Source of the DNA: Paraburkholderia hospita
GTDB taxonomy: Bacteria > Pseudomonadota > Gammaproteobacteria > Burkholderiales > Burkholderiaceae
Reading direction: 5' to 3'
Assembly (NCBI RefSeq): GCF_002902965.1
Contig: NZ_CP026107.1
Location: 682,001 to 746,000 of the forward strand
DNA: 64,000 nucleotides
A program made the position numbers and the translations under genes. A model generated the notes under the pieces. It did no database searches. It was not told where the DNA came from and saw only the letters and a program-made list of their open reading frames with translations. Position 1 is the stretch's first letter; each line of letters opens with the position of its first letter. This document shows, piece by piece, positions 56,477-64,000 of the stretch.

Positions 56477-57835
56477 ATGACAGCAAATCAGCACGAACGA
56501 CGTGTCAGGCTCGGAGCCGGCGCAGGTTACTCGGGCGACCGTATCGAGCCCGCCGTCGAACTCGCGGAGCACGGCCAGCTCGACTTTCTCGTATTCGAGT
56601 GCCTGGCTGAGCGGACCATCGCGATCGCGCAGGAGGCGAAACGCAAAGATCCGCAACTCGGCTACGATCCGCTGCTCGAAGCGCGCATGCGCGCCGTGCT
56701 GCCCGTTGCCGCGCGCAACGGCGTGCGGATCATCTCGAACATGGGCGCGGCCAATCCACACGCGGCTGCGCGCAAGACGGCGCAGATCGCGCAGTCGCTC
56801 GGTCTGGGCGGCCTGAAGATCGCGGCCGTGAGCGGCGACGACGTGCTCGACGTCGTGCTGCAAGGCCGGTTCCGCTTCGAGGAATCGGGCGATGACGTCG
56901 CGGCGTATCGCGAGCGCATCGTGTCGGCGAATGCTTATCTCGGCGCGGCGCCCATCGTCGCCGCGCTCGATGCGGGCGCCGATATCGTGCTGACCGGGCG
57001 CGTCGCCGATCCGTCCTTGTTCACGGCGCCGCTGATCCACGCGTTCGGCTGGCGCATGGACGACTGGACGACGCTCGGCCAGGCGACTGTCGTCGGGCAT
57101 CTGCTCGAATGCGCGGGGCAGATCACGGGCGGCTATTTCGCCGATCCTGGTTACAAGGACGTGCCAAAGCTCGCGCGGCTCGGTTTCCCGATCGGCGAAG
57201 TCACGGCGGACGGGGCGGTTACCATTACGAAAGTGCCGCACGCGGGCGGCCGCGTCAACGCGGCGACCTGCAAGGAGCAACTGATCTACGAGATTCACGA
57301 CCCGGCTCGCTATCTGCAACCGGACGTGGTCGCCGATTTCACGCAAGTCGAAGTCGCGGAAGAAGCGGTGGACCGGGTGCGCGTGACGGGCGGCAAGGGC
57401 ACGGCGCGCACGGACACGCTGAAGGTGTCGGTTGCTTATGCGGACGGCTATATCGGCGAAGGGCAGATTTCGTACGGCGGGCCGGGCGCCGTCGCGCGCG
57501 CGCGGCTCGCGCTCGACATCGTGCGCGAACGGCTGGCGCTGACGGGCGTGGCCGCGAGCGAACTGCGCTTCGATCTGATCGGCGTCGATTCTCTCTACGG
57601 CGAGACAGCCGCCGACGAGCGCGGCGAGCCGTACGAAGTGCGCGTGCGCGTCGCCGGACGCACGGCGACGGCTGAGGAAGCGCTGCGCATCGGCAACGAA
57701 GTCGAAACGCTTTATACGAACGGACCGGCGGGCGGGGGCGGCGTCACGAAATCGACACGCGAGGTGCTCGCAGTGCAATCCGTGCTGTTGCCACGCGACG
57801 ACGTGAACCCGGCATTCGCTTTCGTGGAGGCTTGA
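56477..57835 (+). CDS. AtuA-like (DUF1446) protein
   Basis: The protein has 452 residues. The family signature is readable in RLGAGAGYSGDRIEPAVELA, FECLAERTIA, SNMGAANPHAAA and the region around TGRVADPSLF. AtuA was named for acyclic terpene use in Pseudomonas, but the rest of the atu pathway (biotin carboxylase, acyl-CoA enzymes) is absent here, and the partner is a citrate-type transporter, so a carboxylic acid pathway is more likely. It lacks the C-terminal ferredoxin-fold domain of full-length AtuA; that part is encoded by the next gene. Confidence 0.85.
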   Translation: MTANQHERRVRLGAGAGYSGDRIEPAVELAEHGQLDFLVFECLAERTIAIAQEAKRKDPQLGYDPLLEARMRAVLPVAARNGVRIISNMGAANPHAAARKTAQIAQSLGLGGLKIAAVSGDDVLDVVLQGRFRFEESGDDVAAYRERIVSANAYLGAAPIVAALDAGADIVLTGRVADPSLFTAPLIHAFGWRMDDWTTLGQATVVGHLLECAGQITGGYFADPGYKDVPKLARLGFPIGEVTADGAVTITKVPHAGGRVNAATCKEQLIYEIHDPARYLQPDVVADFTQVEVAEEAVDRVRVTGGKGTARTDTLKVSVAYADGYIGEGQISYGGPGAVARARLALDIVRERLALTGVAASELRFDLIGVDSLYGETAADERGEPYEVRVRVAGRTATAEEALRIGNEVETLYTNGPAGGGGVTKSTREVLAVQSVLLPRDDVNPAFAFVEA

Positions 57836-57836
57836 C

Positions 57837-58148
57837 ATGCAACTACGCGAACTCGCGCATTCGCGCACGGGCGACAAGGGCAACACGCTGAATGTGTCGG
57901 TGATCTGTCACGACCCGCGTCATTACGAACATCTGCGCGCCCATCTGAGCGCCGCGCAGGTGAAGGCGTGGCTCGCCGATTTCGTGCACGGCGAAGTGAC
58001 GCGCCATGAATTGCCGCGCCTCGCGGCGTTCAATTTCGTGCTGCGCGATGCGCTCGGCGGCGGCGTCACGCGCTCGCTCGCGCTCGATGCGCACGGCAAG
58101 TCGGTCAGCTCCGCGCTGCTCGGCATGACGGTGCCCGACCCGGACTGA
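57837..58148 (+). CDS. AtuA-related small protein (detached C-terminal ferredoxin-fold domain)
   Basis: The protein has 103 residues. It begins QLRELAHSRTGDKGNTLNVSVI and contains FVHGEVTRHELPRLAAFNFVL, matching the C-terminal domain found fused in longer AtuA proteins. It starts 1 bp after the previous stop, so the two chains should assemble. The split form is common in this branch and is not a frameshift here: both chains have proper ends and this one has a normal start. Confidence 0.82.
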   Translation: MQLRELAHSRTGDKGNTLNVSVICHDPRHYEHLRAHLSAAQVKAWLADFVHGEVTRHELPRLAAFNFVLRDALGGGVTRSLALDAHGKSVSSALLGMTVPDPD

Positions 58149-58164
58149 CACGGGATCGGCAAGC

Positions 58165-58201
58165 GATTTCACGGAATTGACCGTGAAATCCGTTACTTTT
58201 T
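58165..58201 (+). terminator. Intrinsic terminator of the CitMHS-AtuA operon
   Basis: GATTTCACGG at 58165-58174, loop AATTGA, CCGTGAAATC at 58181-58190 (perfect 10-bp stem), then CGTTACTTTTTG with a T-run ending at 58201. It lies 17 bp after the operon's last stop. Confidence 0.75.
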
Positions 58202-58388
58202 GCATGGAAGGACAGGCGGCGCGTTGTACGGCAGGAACACGTCCTCGCGCAATCCCGTCTAGAATCGCCGGGCGTCGCTTGCTGGCCGGGTTCGTTTCCG
58301 CCTTCAGCATCTGCGACGCGCAACGCCGTTTCGACGGGCGCCGTTCAGCGAGAACGCCGCCCGCACCATGCTTTAAAGGACCGCTGTC

Positions 58389-59405
58389 GTGTGGCATTTC
58401 CCCACCGCTATCCCCGCTTCGCTCGGCCCGTGGGCCGTGTTTCTCAGCGTGCTGGTCACGCAACTCGGCGTGCCCGTGCCGGCCGCGCCGATGCTGATGC
58501 TCGCCGGGACCATGGCGGCGATGGGGCAGGTGTCGTACGCGGGCGTGTTTTGCGCGGCCGTCGGCGCGACGCTGCTCGCCGATTCGATGTGGTTCTTCGT
58601 CGGACGCGTGCGCGGCCGGCGGCTGCTGAATGGGTTGGTGCGCTTTTCGCTGTCGCTCGATACGACGCTGCGCACGGCGCGCGGCGTCTTCGAGCGGCAC
58701 GGCGCGCCGATTCTCACGCTTGCCAAGTTCCTGCCCGGCCTCGGCCTGATTTCCGCGCCGCTGCTCGGTACGACGGCGATTGCGACCAGCGTGTTTCTGT
58801 TCTGGGATGCAGTCGGCGCGTCGCTGTGGACGGGCGCGTATCTGCTCGGCGGCGCGGCGCTGCATGACCAGATCGTGCAGACGATGCTGCTGGTGCGGCA
58901 AAACGGCGGCACGATCTTCGACGCGTTCGCCGCGATCTGCGTGACGGTGCTGCTGTATCGCTGGGTTCGGCGCGTGCAATTCCGGCGCTTGCTCGCGAAG
59001 CGGCGTATCAGCCCCGACCAGCTCGACACGATGATGCGCTCGGACGCGCCGCCGCTGGTCTTCGATGCAAGACCGCGCAGCGTGCGCGAGAAAGAGGCTT
59101 ACCGGATCGCGGGCGCCTATCCGCTCGATCTCGACTCGCCGGACAAGCTGGACGCCGTGCTGCTCGCGCATCCCATCGTCGTGTATTGCGTCTGTCCGAG
59201 CGAGGCGACGGCGCGGCGCATCATCGAGCAGCTGCATCGCAAGGGCATTCGGCACGCGCACGCGTTGAAGGGCGGCCTGGATGCGTGGGAGAAACGCGGC
59301 TATCCCGTCGAACCACTGCCCGCCGATTTCTACACGTCGCTGGAACGGCTCGCGGTCGCCGTGCCGGAAGGCGAATACACGGTTCGCGCGACGATGGCGG
59401 GCTGA
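58389..59405 (+). CDS. DedA-family membrane protein fused to a rhodanese domain
   Basis: The protein has 338 residues. Residues 1-200 are a DedA/SNARE-associated domain with 4-5 TM segments (LVTQLGVPVPAAPMLMLAG; FERHGAPILTLAKFLPGL, where the Lys and Arg positions of DedA matter for lipid transport). Residues about 215-315 are a rhodanese-like domain with putative active-site Cys in VVYCVCPSEATA and the end motif LKGGLDAWEKRGYP. DedA proteins act as flippases for undecaprenyl phosphate or phospholipids. The fused rhodanese suggests redox or persulphide-linked control; this is inference. GTG start at 58389 with AAAGGA upstream. Confidence 0.87.
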   Translation: MWHFPTAIPASLGPWAVFLSVLVTQLGVPVPAAPMLMLAGTMAAMGQVSYAGVFCAAVGATLLADSMWFFVGRVRGRRLLNGLVRFSLSLDTTLRTARGVFERHGAPILTLAKFLPGLGLISAPLLGTTAIATSVFLFWDAVGASLWTGAYLLGGAALHDQIVQTMLLVRQNGGTIFDAFAAICVTVLLYRWVRRVQFRRLLAKRRISPDQLDTMMRSDAPPLVFDARPRSVREKEAYRIAGAYPLDLDSPDKLDAVLLAHPIVVYCVCPSEATARRIIEQLHRKGIRHAHALKGGLDAWEKRGYPVEPLPADFYTSLERLAVAVPEGEYTVRATMAG

Positions 59406-59425
59406 GGCTTCGGCGAATCGTTGTG

Positions 59426-59487
59426 ATTGCAGCGATTTGCCTTTGAGTAGCACGACCGTTCGCAACACTGCGGTCGCTGCAATTTTT
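59426..59487 (+). terminator. Possible terminator after the DedA-rhodanese gene
   Basis: ATTGCAGCGA at 59426-59435 and TCGCTGCAAT at 59474-59483 are perfectly complementary, with a 38-nt loop that contains an alternative CGACCG/CGGTCG stem, and a T-run ends the structure at 59487. The long loop lowers confidence. Confidence 0.45.
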
Positions 59488-59695
59488 CACCTTCCGTGGC
59501 CATTTTCCGCGCCTCGAAAAAACCCCCGAAAGCCCCGTCCCACAAGGCGTCGCGCGCCGTGACATAGGGTGAAATAACTTCCGCATAGCCTGTAACGACG
59601 GCCATCACTACAGTTCGCATATCGGATGCGATGCACTGACTGATCCAAGACCCACCGCAGACGATACCTCCCGCCACAACCGTTATGGCATCGTC

Positions 59696-60613
59696 ATGGA
59701 ACACTTCGGAAAACTCCCTCTTTACGCTTCGGCCGTCATCGTATTCGTGTCGTTGATCGAAGCAGTCGTGCTCAGCAGAAAAAACCGCAGCACCGCGACT
59801 CCGTTCGCGTGGTACGAAGTCTGGATTTCGCTGTTCGACCTGGTCGGACGCAAGCTGCTCGCGTTGTTGCCGCTCTCGCTCGCGACGCCGGTTTTCGCGC
59901 TCGCGTGGGACCATCGCCTGTTCACTGTGTCGATCAATAGCGCGCTGATGGTGTTCGCGCTCTTCATCGGGCAGGAGTTCTGCTACTACTGGTATCACCG
60001 CGCATCGCACCGTATGCGCTTCTTCTGGGCGACGCATGCCGTGCATCACTCGCCGAACCAGCTGACGCTTTCCACTGCCTATCGGCTCGGCGTGACAGGC
60101 AAGCTGACGGGCTCGGCCATGTTCTTCACGCCGCTCGTGTTCCTCGGCGTGCGCCCTGAAGTCGTGCTGCTGACGCTCTACATGAACCTGCTGTACCAGT
60201 TCTGGCTGCATACGACGTGGGTGCCGAAGCTCGGCTGGCTCGAATACGTGTTCAATACGCCGTCCGCGCACCGTGTGCATCACGCGTCGAACGTCGAGTA
60301 CCTCGATGCGAACTACGGCGGTGTGCTGATCATCTTCGACCGTCTGTTCGGCACCTATGTCGAAGAACGCGCCGAAGAACCCTGCCGCTACGGTCTCGTC
60401 ACGCCGACCACGTCGCGCAATCCGTTCGTCGTCGAGTTCGAGCATTGGGCCACGCTGATTCGCGATGTCGTGACGGCGAAGAGCGTGTGGATCGCGATCA
60501 ATCACGTGATCCAGCCCCCGGGCTGGCTGCCCGATGGCGGCGGCGAAACGACGGAAGAATTGCGCAGCAAGAGCAAGCTGGTGCGTAGCGAGGTCGAGAC
60601 CGTCAACGGTTGA
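59696..60613 (+). CDS. Fatty acid hydroxylase / sterol desaturase family protein
   Basis: The protein has 305 residues. Membrane protein with four TM segments and the three histidine boxes of the di-iron hydroxylase family: HRASH, HAVHH and HRVHH (the last followed by ASNVEYLDANYGG). The clusters are complete, so it should be an active O2-dependent enzyme on a lipid such as a fatty acid, hopanoid or carotenoid. The exact substrate is not known. It is a single-gene unit ending at a strong terminator. Confidence 0.9.
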   Translation: MEHFGKLPLYASAVIVFVSLIEAVVLSRKNRSTATPFAWYEVWISLFDLVGRKLLALLPLSLATPVFALAWDHRLFTVSINSALMVFALFIGQEFCYYWYHRASHRMRFFWATHAVHHSPNQLTLSTAYRLGVTGKLTGSAMFFTPLVFLGVRPEVVLLTLYMNLLYQFWLHTTWVPKLGWLEYVFNTPSAHRVHHASNVEYLDANYGGVLIIFDRLFGTYVEERAEEPCRYGLVTPTTSRNPFVVEFEHWATLIRDVVTAKSVWIAINHVIQPPGWLPDGGGETTEELRSKSKLVRSEVETVNG

Positions 60614-60628
60614 GGCAGTGGTGAGAAG

Positions 60629-60666
60629 CGGGGCGCGCAGTGAGATGCGCGCCCCGTTTGCTTTTT
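60629..60666 (+). terminator. Strong intrinsic terminator after the desaturase gene
   Basis: CGGGGCGCGCA at 60629-60639, loop GTGAGA, TGCGCGCCCCG at 60646-60656 (perfect 11-bp stem), then TTTGCTTTTT. Textbook form, 15 bp after the stop. Confidence 0.88.
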
Positions 60667-60878
60667 GTGATTCTGGTCAGGCGCTCCGCTTGCTCATCTC
60701 ATTTGCATGCGAGTATTCATTCTGGATATTCGCGTGCTTCTTCTTTCAATTGAATGACGTCGGCCAACACGCCTGCACGCGACGGGCCGATGGGGTAGTC
60801 TATGGACCTGATCATTGCGCTCGCATCGAAGCTTGCGAGCGGTTCGCATCATTCAACCGATTCATCAATGAGGCCAAC

Positions 60879-61907
60879 ATGGAATATCGTCACCTGGGCG
60901 CGTCTGGATTCAAGGTGCCCGTACTCAGCTTCGGCACTGGCACATTCGGCGGCAAAGGCGAATTCTTTCAGGCGTGGGGCGCGACGGATGTCGCCGAAGC
61001 ACGCAAGCTCATCGATGTCTGTCTCGACGCCGGCGTCACGATGTTCGACACCGCCGACATCTATTCGAACGGTTCATCGGAATCGATTCTCGGCGAGGCA
61101 TTGAAAGGGCGTCGCGACAAGACCATCATCTCGACGAAGGCCACGTTTCGCTTCGATGAAAACGATCCGAATGCCGTGGGCTCGTCGCGTTTCCACCTGA
61201 TCCAGGCAGTCGATGCGGCGCTCAAGCGTCTGCAAACCGACTATATCGATCTATTCCAGCTGCATGGCTTCGACGCGAAGACGCCCGTGGAAGAAACGCT
61301 CTCCACGTTGAACGATCTCGTGCGCGCGGGCAAGATCCGCTACACGGGCGTGTCGAATTTCTCAGGGTGGCATCTGCAGAAGTCGCTCGATGTCGCGGAC
61401 CGTTATGGTTATCCGCGATACGTGGCGAACCAGACCTATTACTCGCTGATCGGACGCGACTACGAATGGGAACTGATGCCGCTCGGCATCGACCAGGGCG
61501 TGGGTGCGGTCGTATGGAGTCCGCTGGGCTGGGGCCGTCTGACGGGCAAGATCCGTCGAGGCCAGCCGCTGCCGGACCAGAGCCGCTTGCACAAGACAGC
61601 CGACATGGGCCCGCCCGTGCCCGAGGAATACCTGTATCGCGTTGTGGATGCACTGGATGCGATCGCCGAAGAAACGGGCAAGACGATTCCGCAGATCGCG
61701 TTGAACTGGCTGCTGCAACGGCCCACTGTTTCGACGGTACTGATCGGCGCGCGCAACGAGGAGCAATTGCGTCAGAACCTCGGTGCGGTGGGCTGGAATC
61801 TCACGCAAGAGCAGGTCGCGAAGCTCGATGAAGCGAGCAAGGTTCGGCCGGCGTACCCGTACTGGCATCAGGAAGGATTCGCGGAACGCAATCCGTTCCC
61901 CGTTTAA
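60879..61907 (+). CDS. Aldo/keto reductase
   Basis: The protein has 342 residues. TIM-barrel NADPH-dependent oxidoreductase with the complete catalytic tetrad: D57 and Y62 (FDTADIYSNG), K87 (ISTKATF) and H129 (LFQLHGFD). The C-terminal cofactor segment TVLIGARNEEQLRQNL is present. The ATG at 60879 has GAGG upstream; the long open frame from 60534 precedes it without a ribosome site. The substrate is not readable; it resembles the YajO/Tas-like group. Confidence 0.9.
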   Translation: MEYRHLGASGFKVPVLSFGTGTFGGKGEFFQAWGATDVAEARKLIDVCLDAGVTMFDTADIYSNGSSESILGEALKGRRDKTIISTKATFRFDENDPNAVGSSRFHLIQAVDAALKRLQTDYIDLFQLHGFDAKTPVEETLSTLNDLVRAGKIRYTGVSNFSGWHLQKSLDVADRYGYPRYVANQTYYSLIGRDYEWELMPLGIDQGVGAVVWSPLGWGRLTGKIRRGQPLPDQSRLHKTADMGPPVPEEYLYRVVDALDAIAEETGKTIPQIALNWLLQRPTVSTVLIGARNEEQLRQNLGAVGWNLTQEQVAKLDEASKVRPAYPYWHQEGFAERNPFPV

Positions 61908-62067
61908 GTCAAGCGGATTGCATCGTCGGGCCGGTGCATCATCGGGTTCGAAACGGAACGCGGCGCCGGCTTTCGGTTTCCTTCGACAGCAATGTATCCA
62001 GGCGCGCTCGAACGTCACGAAGCGGACGCGAGCGCTGTGCATCGAATGGTCATGAGCGAGGCCAGAT

Positions 62068-62472
62068 ATGCCAACAGTGCTGCTTGTAGATGATGACGTT
62101 GAAACGCTGGACGCATGGCAGGGCGTGTGCGAAGCGCATGGCTATGCGACCTGTCTCGCCGAAGATGGGCGCGTCGCGCTGGATATGCTGCGCGAGCGCG
62201 ATGTGGATGTCGTCGTCGCGGACTGGCGAATGCCGGTGATGTCGGGCAGCGTGCTGTGCCATCACGTGCGCCACGAGCAGAACCTGGCGGAGATCGTGTT
62301 CATTCTCGTATCGGGCGAGCCGAGCCCGCCCGCGTTCGTCTATTACGACGGCTTTTTGCGCAAGCCGCTGGACCCTACGGATCTGCTGTCGGCAATGGAC
62401 CGGCTGTTGCTCGAACGCGCCGCCGATGGTCGTCGCAGACGAAACATTTCTACCGCGCCGAAGAACGGATAG
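62068..62472 (+). CDS. Single-domain response regulator
   Basis: The protein has 134 residues, a stand-alone receiver of CheY size. Acidic pocket (LLVDDDVETL), acceptor Asp in VVADWRMPVMSG, Ser in LVSGEP and Lys in FLRKPL are all present. No DNA-binding domain, so it works through protein contacts. A charged tail (RRRRNISTAPKNG) is extra. No kinase is adjacent. Confidence 0.88.
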   Translation: MPTVLLVDDDVETLDAWQGVCEAHGYATCLAEDGRVALDMLRERDVDVVVADWRMPVMSGSVLCHHVRHEQNLAEIVFILVSGEPSPPAFVYYDGFLRKPLDPTDLLSAMDRLLLERAADGRRRRNISTAPKNG

Positions 62473-62481
62473 CCAGTCCAT

Positions 62482-62525
62482 GCTAATCACGTGCAATGCG
62501 TGGTTAGCTTGCAGTACGCTTTTTT
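62482..62525 (+). terminator. Possible terminator after the single-domain regulator
   Basis: GCTAATCACG at 62482-62491 pairs with CGTGGTTAGC at 62499-62508 (one G-U), and six Ts lie at 62520-62525. The 11-nt gap between stem and T-run is longer than usual. The rest of the 308-bp gap to the porin gene holds only its promoter region, in which no clear consensus was found. Confidence 0.45.
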
Positions 62526-62780
62526 CGCCTTTGAGCACGCGTCTGTGCTCTTCTTGTCAGCCAATCACAAAAGCACTTTTATCTGTCTGAAAGTAATCCG
62601 GCATCGGCATGCGTTGCTTTTGCGTTGCACGACTGCGCCGTTCAGCGCCGGATATTTTTGACACTCCTATGATGAAGACGCTGCTGAGTCTGGCGCGTGC
62701 GAGGTTGCCAAACCATCGCCCGTTCTTTTATGATCGCGCGCCAAAAACTCTTCACAGCTACATCACGGAGCCAAACCAAC

Positions 62781-63941
62781 ATGAAGAAATCTTTACTCGC
62801 CCTCGCAACATTCGGTGTTTTTACCGCTTCCGCGCATGCGCAAAGCAGCGTGACGCTCTATGGTCTTATCGACACCGGTCTGGTGTACACCAATAACCAG
62901 CAGGGCCACAGCAACTGGCAGATGGTGAGCAGCTCGACGCAGAATACGGTCTTCGGGCTCAAGGGTTCGGAAGATCTCGGCGGCGGCTTGCATGCCGTGT
63001 TCAAGCTCGAGCAGGGTTTCTTGCTGAACAACGGCGCGCAGGCATTTTCGGGCAGTGCCTTCGGTTCGCAGGCGTGGGTCGGCCTGCAAAGCGATCCGTA
63101 CGGCACCTTGACGTTCGGCCGGCAGTTCGACGCAATGAACGACCTCGTCGGGCCGCTGACAGCCGAGTTCAACACGTGGGGCGGCAGTATGGCCGCGCAT
63201 CCGTTCGAGAACGACAACCTCGCTGCGAACTCCGTCGTCATCAACAACTCGGTCAAGTACACCAGTCCGACGTGGAGCGGCGTCACGCTCGAAACGATGT
63301 ATAGCTTCAGCAACAAGGCAGGCGACTTCGCGAACAATCGCTCGTATGGCTTCGGCGTGTCGTATGCGATGGGCCCCGTGAATCTCGCCGCGGGATACCT
63401 GCAGTTCAACAATGCGGGCAACGGCAGCGGCGCGACCACCTCGTCGGATACGAGCGCGAACTTCATCGCGGAACGGCAACGCATCTGGTCGGTTGGCGGC
63501 AATTACACGTTTGGCCCGGCGACGGTCGGTCTCGTGTGGAGTCATTCGCAGATCGACAACGCGGCGGGCGTGTTCTCGTTCGGCACGGGCACCTATCTCG
63601 GTGCAAACGATTCGTCGGCGGGAACGCTGGCCGGTTCGTTGCGACTCGATAACTACGAGGTGAACGCGAAATACGCGCTGACACCGGCGTTGAGCGTCTC
63701 GGGCGCATACACGTACACGCACGGCGCGTACAACGGCTCGTCGCCGGGATGGAATACGGCGATGCTGCAAACGGACTATGCGCTCAGCAAGCGCACCGAC
63801 TTCTACCTTGAAGGCGTCTATCAGAGCGTGCATGGCGCACCGACGGGTTCGGTGCTCTCGCACGCGATGATCAACACGCTGTCGCCGTCGTCGACGGATA
63901 CGCAGGTTGCCGTGACGGTTGGCCTGCGTCACGCGTTCTGA
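62781..63941 (+). CDS. Gram-negative trimeric porin (OmpC-like, Burkholderia type)
   Basis: The protein has 386 residues. Signal peptide (KKSLLALATFGVFTASAHA), mature start QSSVTLYGLIDTGLVY, then regular beta-strand and glycine-rich turns (VFGLKGSEDLGGGLHAVFKLEQGF, AWVGLQSDPYGTLTFGRQ) to a final strand ending in VGLRHAF, whose terminal Phe is the Bam-recognition residue. It forms 16-strand trimeric pores for small solutes. The frame opens at 62697, but the signal peptide and GGAG place the start at 62781. Burkholderiales carry many such paralogues. Confidence 0.95.
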   Translation: MKKSLLALATFGVFTASAHAQSSVTLYGLIDTGLVYTNNQQGHSNWQMVSSSTQNTVFGLKGSEDLGGGLHAVFKLEQGFLLNNGAQAFSGSAFGSQAWVGLQSDPYGTLTFGRQFDAMNDLVGPLTAEFNTWGGSMAAHPFENDNLAANSVVINNSVKYTSPTWSGVTLETMYSFSNKAGDFANNRSYGFGVSYAMGPVNLAAGYLQFNNAGNGSGATTSSDTSANFIAERQRIWSVGGNYTFGPATVGLVWSHSQIDNAAGVFSFGTGTYLGANDSSAGTLAGSLRLDNYEVNAKYALTPALSVSGAYTYTHGAYNGSSPGWNTAMLQTDYALSKRTDFYLEGVYQSVHGAPTGSVLSHAMINTLSPSSTDTQVAVTVGLRHAF

Positions 63942-64000
63942 TCCGTGTGACGTAGTGAGCGGGCGTCAGAACAGATGCCGCAAGCCAACGCGCACGGCAA

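Noticed and set aside
55060..56610. 516-codon plus-strand frame
   Set aside because: Out-of-frame shadow of the CitMHS gene with biased Arg/Ala composition and no ribosome site.
57843..59468. 541-codon minus-strand frame
   Set aside because: Covers parts of two clear plus-strand genes and a terminator, and has no recognisable domain.

Overview
The window is GC-rich chromosomal or megaplasmid DNA from a Burkholderiales bacterium, most likely Paraburkholderia, Caballeronia or a close relative. This assignment rests on gene content and protein style: a Gram-negative trimeric porin with the typical Burkholderia N-terminus, a vgrG-centred type VI secretion (T6SS) island, AAHS-type aromatic acid transport, an ECF42/DGPF pair, many LysR regulators and a small DUF4148-like secreted protein. 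No rRNA, tRNA, CRISPR array or intact insertion sequence was seen.

Region 1 (1-13.6 kb) is an accessory T6SS island. A PAAR tip gene points away from a vgrG gene. VgrG is followed by a 955-residue cargo effector with a degenerate M23-like N-terminal part and a C-terminal phage-lambda-R-like lytic transglycosylase. Then come four small exported proteins that are candidate immunity factors in noticeably AT-richer DNA, a two-TM protein and an orphan TssM/ImcF paralogue. Between and after the small genes lie two footprints of lost effector copies. One matches the middle of the effector. The other matches its last codons plus the junction to the first immunity gene. The array therefore looks like the product of repeated effector-immunity cassette gain and decay. 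This is the most interesting part of the window.

Region 2 (13.9-36 kb) is a mosaic of short units: a NUDIX hydrolase, an exported lipoprotein with a methyltransferase fold, a PAP2 phosphatase preceded by a four-copy 13-bp iteron array, a chemoreceptor, a periplasmic cupin, a transglutaminase-like protease, a cNMP-binding thioredoxin-reductase-like flavoprotein, an ECF42 sigma factor coupled to its DGPF partner, a class V aminotransferase, a DUF305/beta-propeller pair, an extradiol-type VOC enzyme with an AAHS transporter, and a frameshifted copD remnant. Several gaps of 0.3-0.7 kb hold no convincing gene.

Region 3 (36-45 kb) is regulatory: a SAM-domain/cyclase/AAA/TPR giant on the minus strand, divergent from a hybrid histidine kinase whose 3' end overlaps a REC-GGEEF diguanylate cyclase gene.

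Region 4 (44.7-64 kb) is ordinary metabolic DNA with tidy operons. A LysR gene is divergent from a peptide-type ABC importer (two ATPases, a binding protein and two permeases) that ends in a gamma-glutamyltransferase-like enzyme. A second LysR gene is divergent from a CitMHS transporter plus an AtuA-like pair. These are followed by a DedA-rhodanese fusion, a fatty acid hydroxylase/sterol desaturase family protein, an aldo/keto reductase, two stand-alone receiver proteins and a porin. Good intrinsic terminators are visible after the AtuA-like operon and after the desaturase gene.
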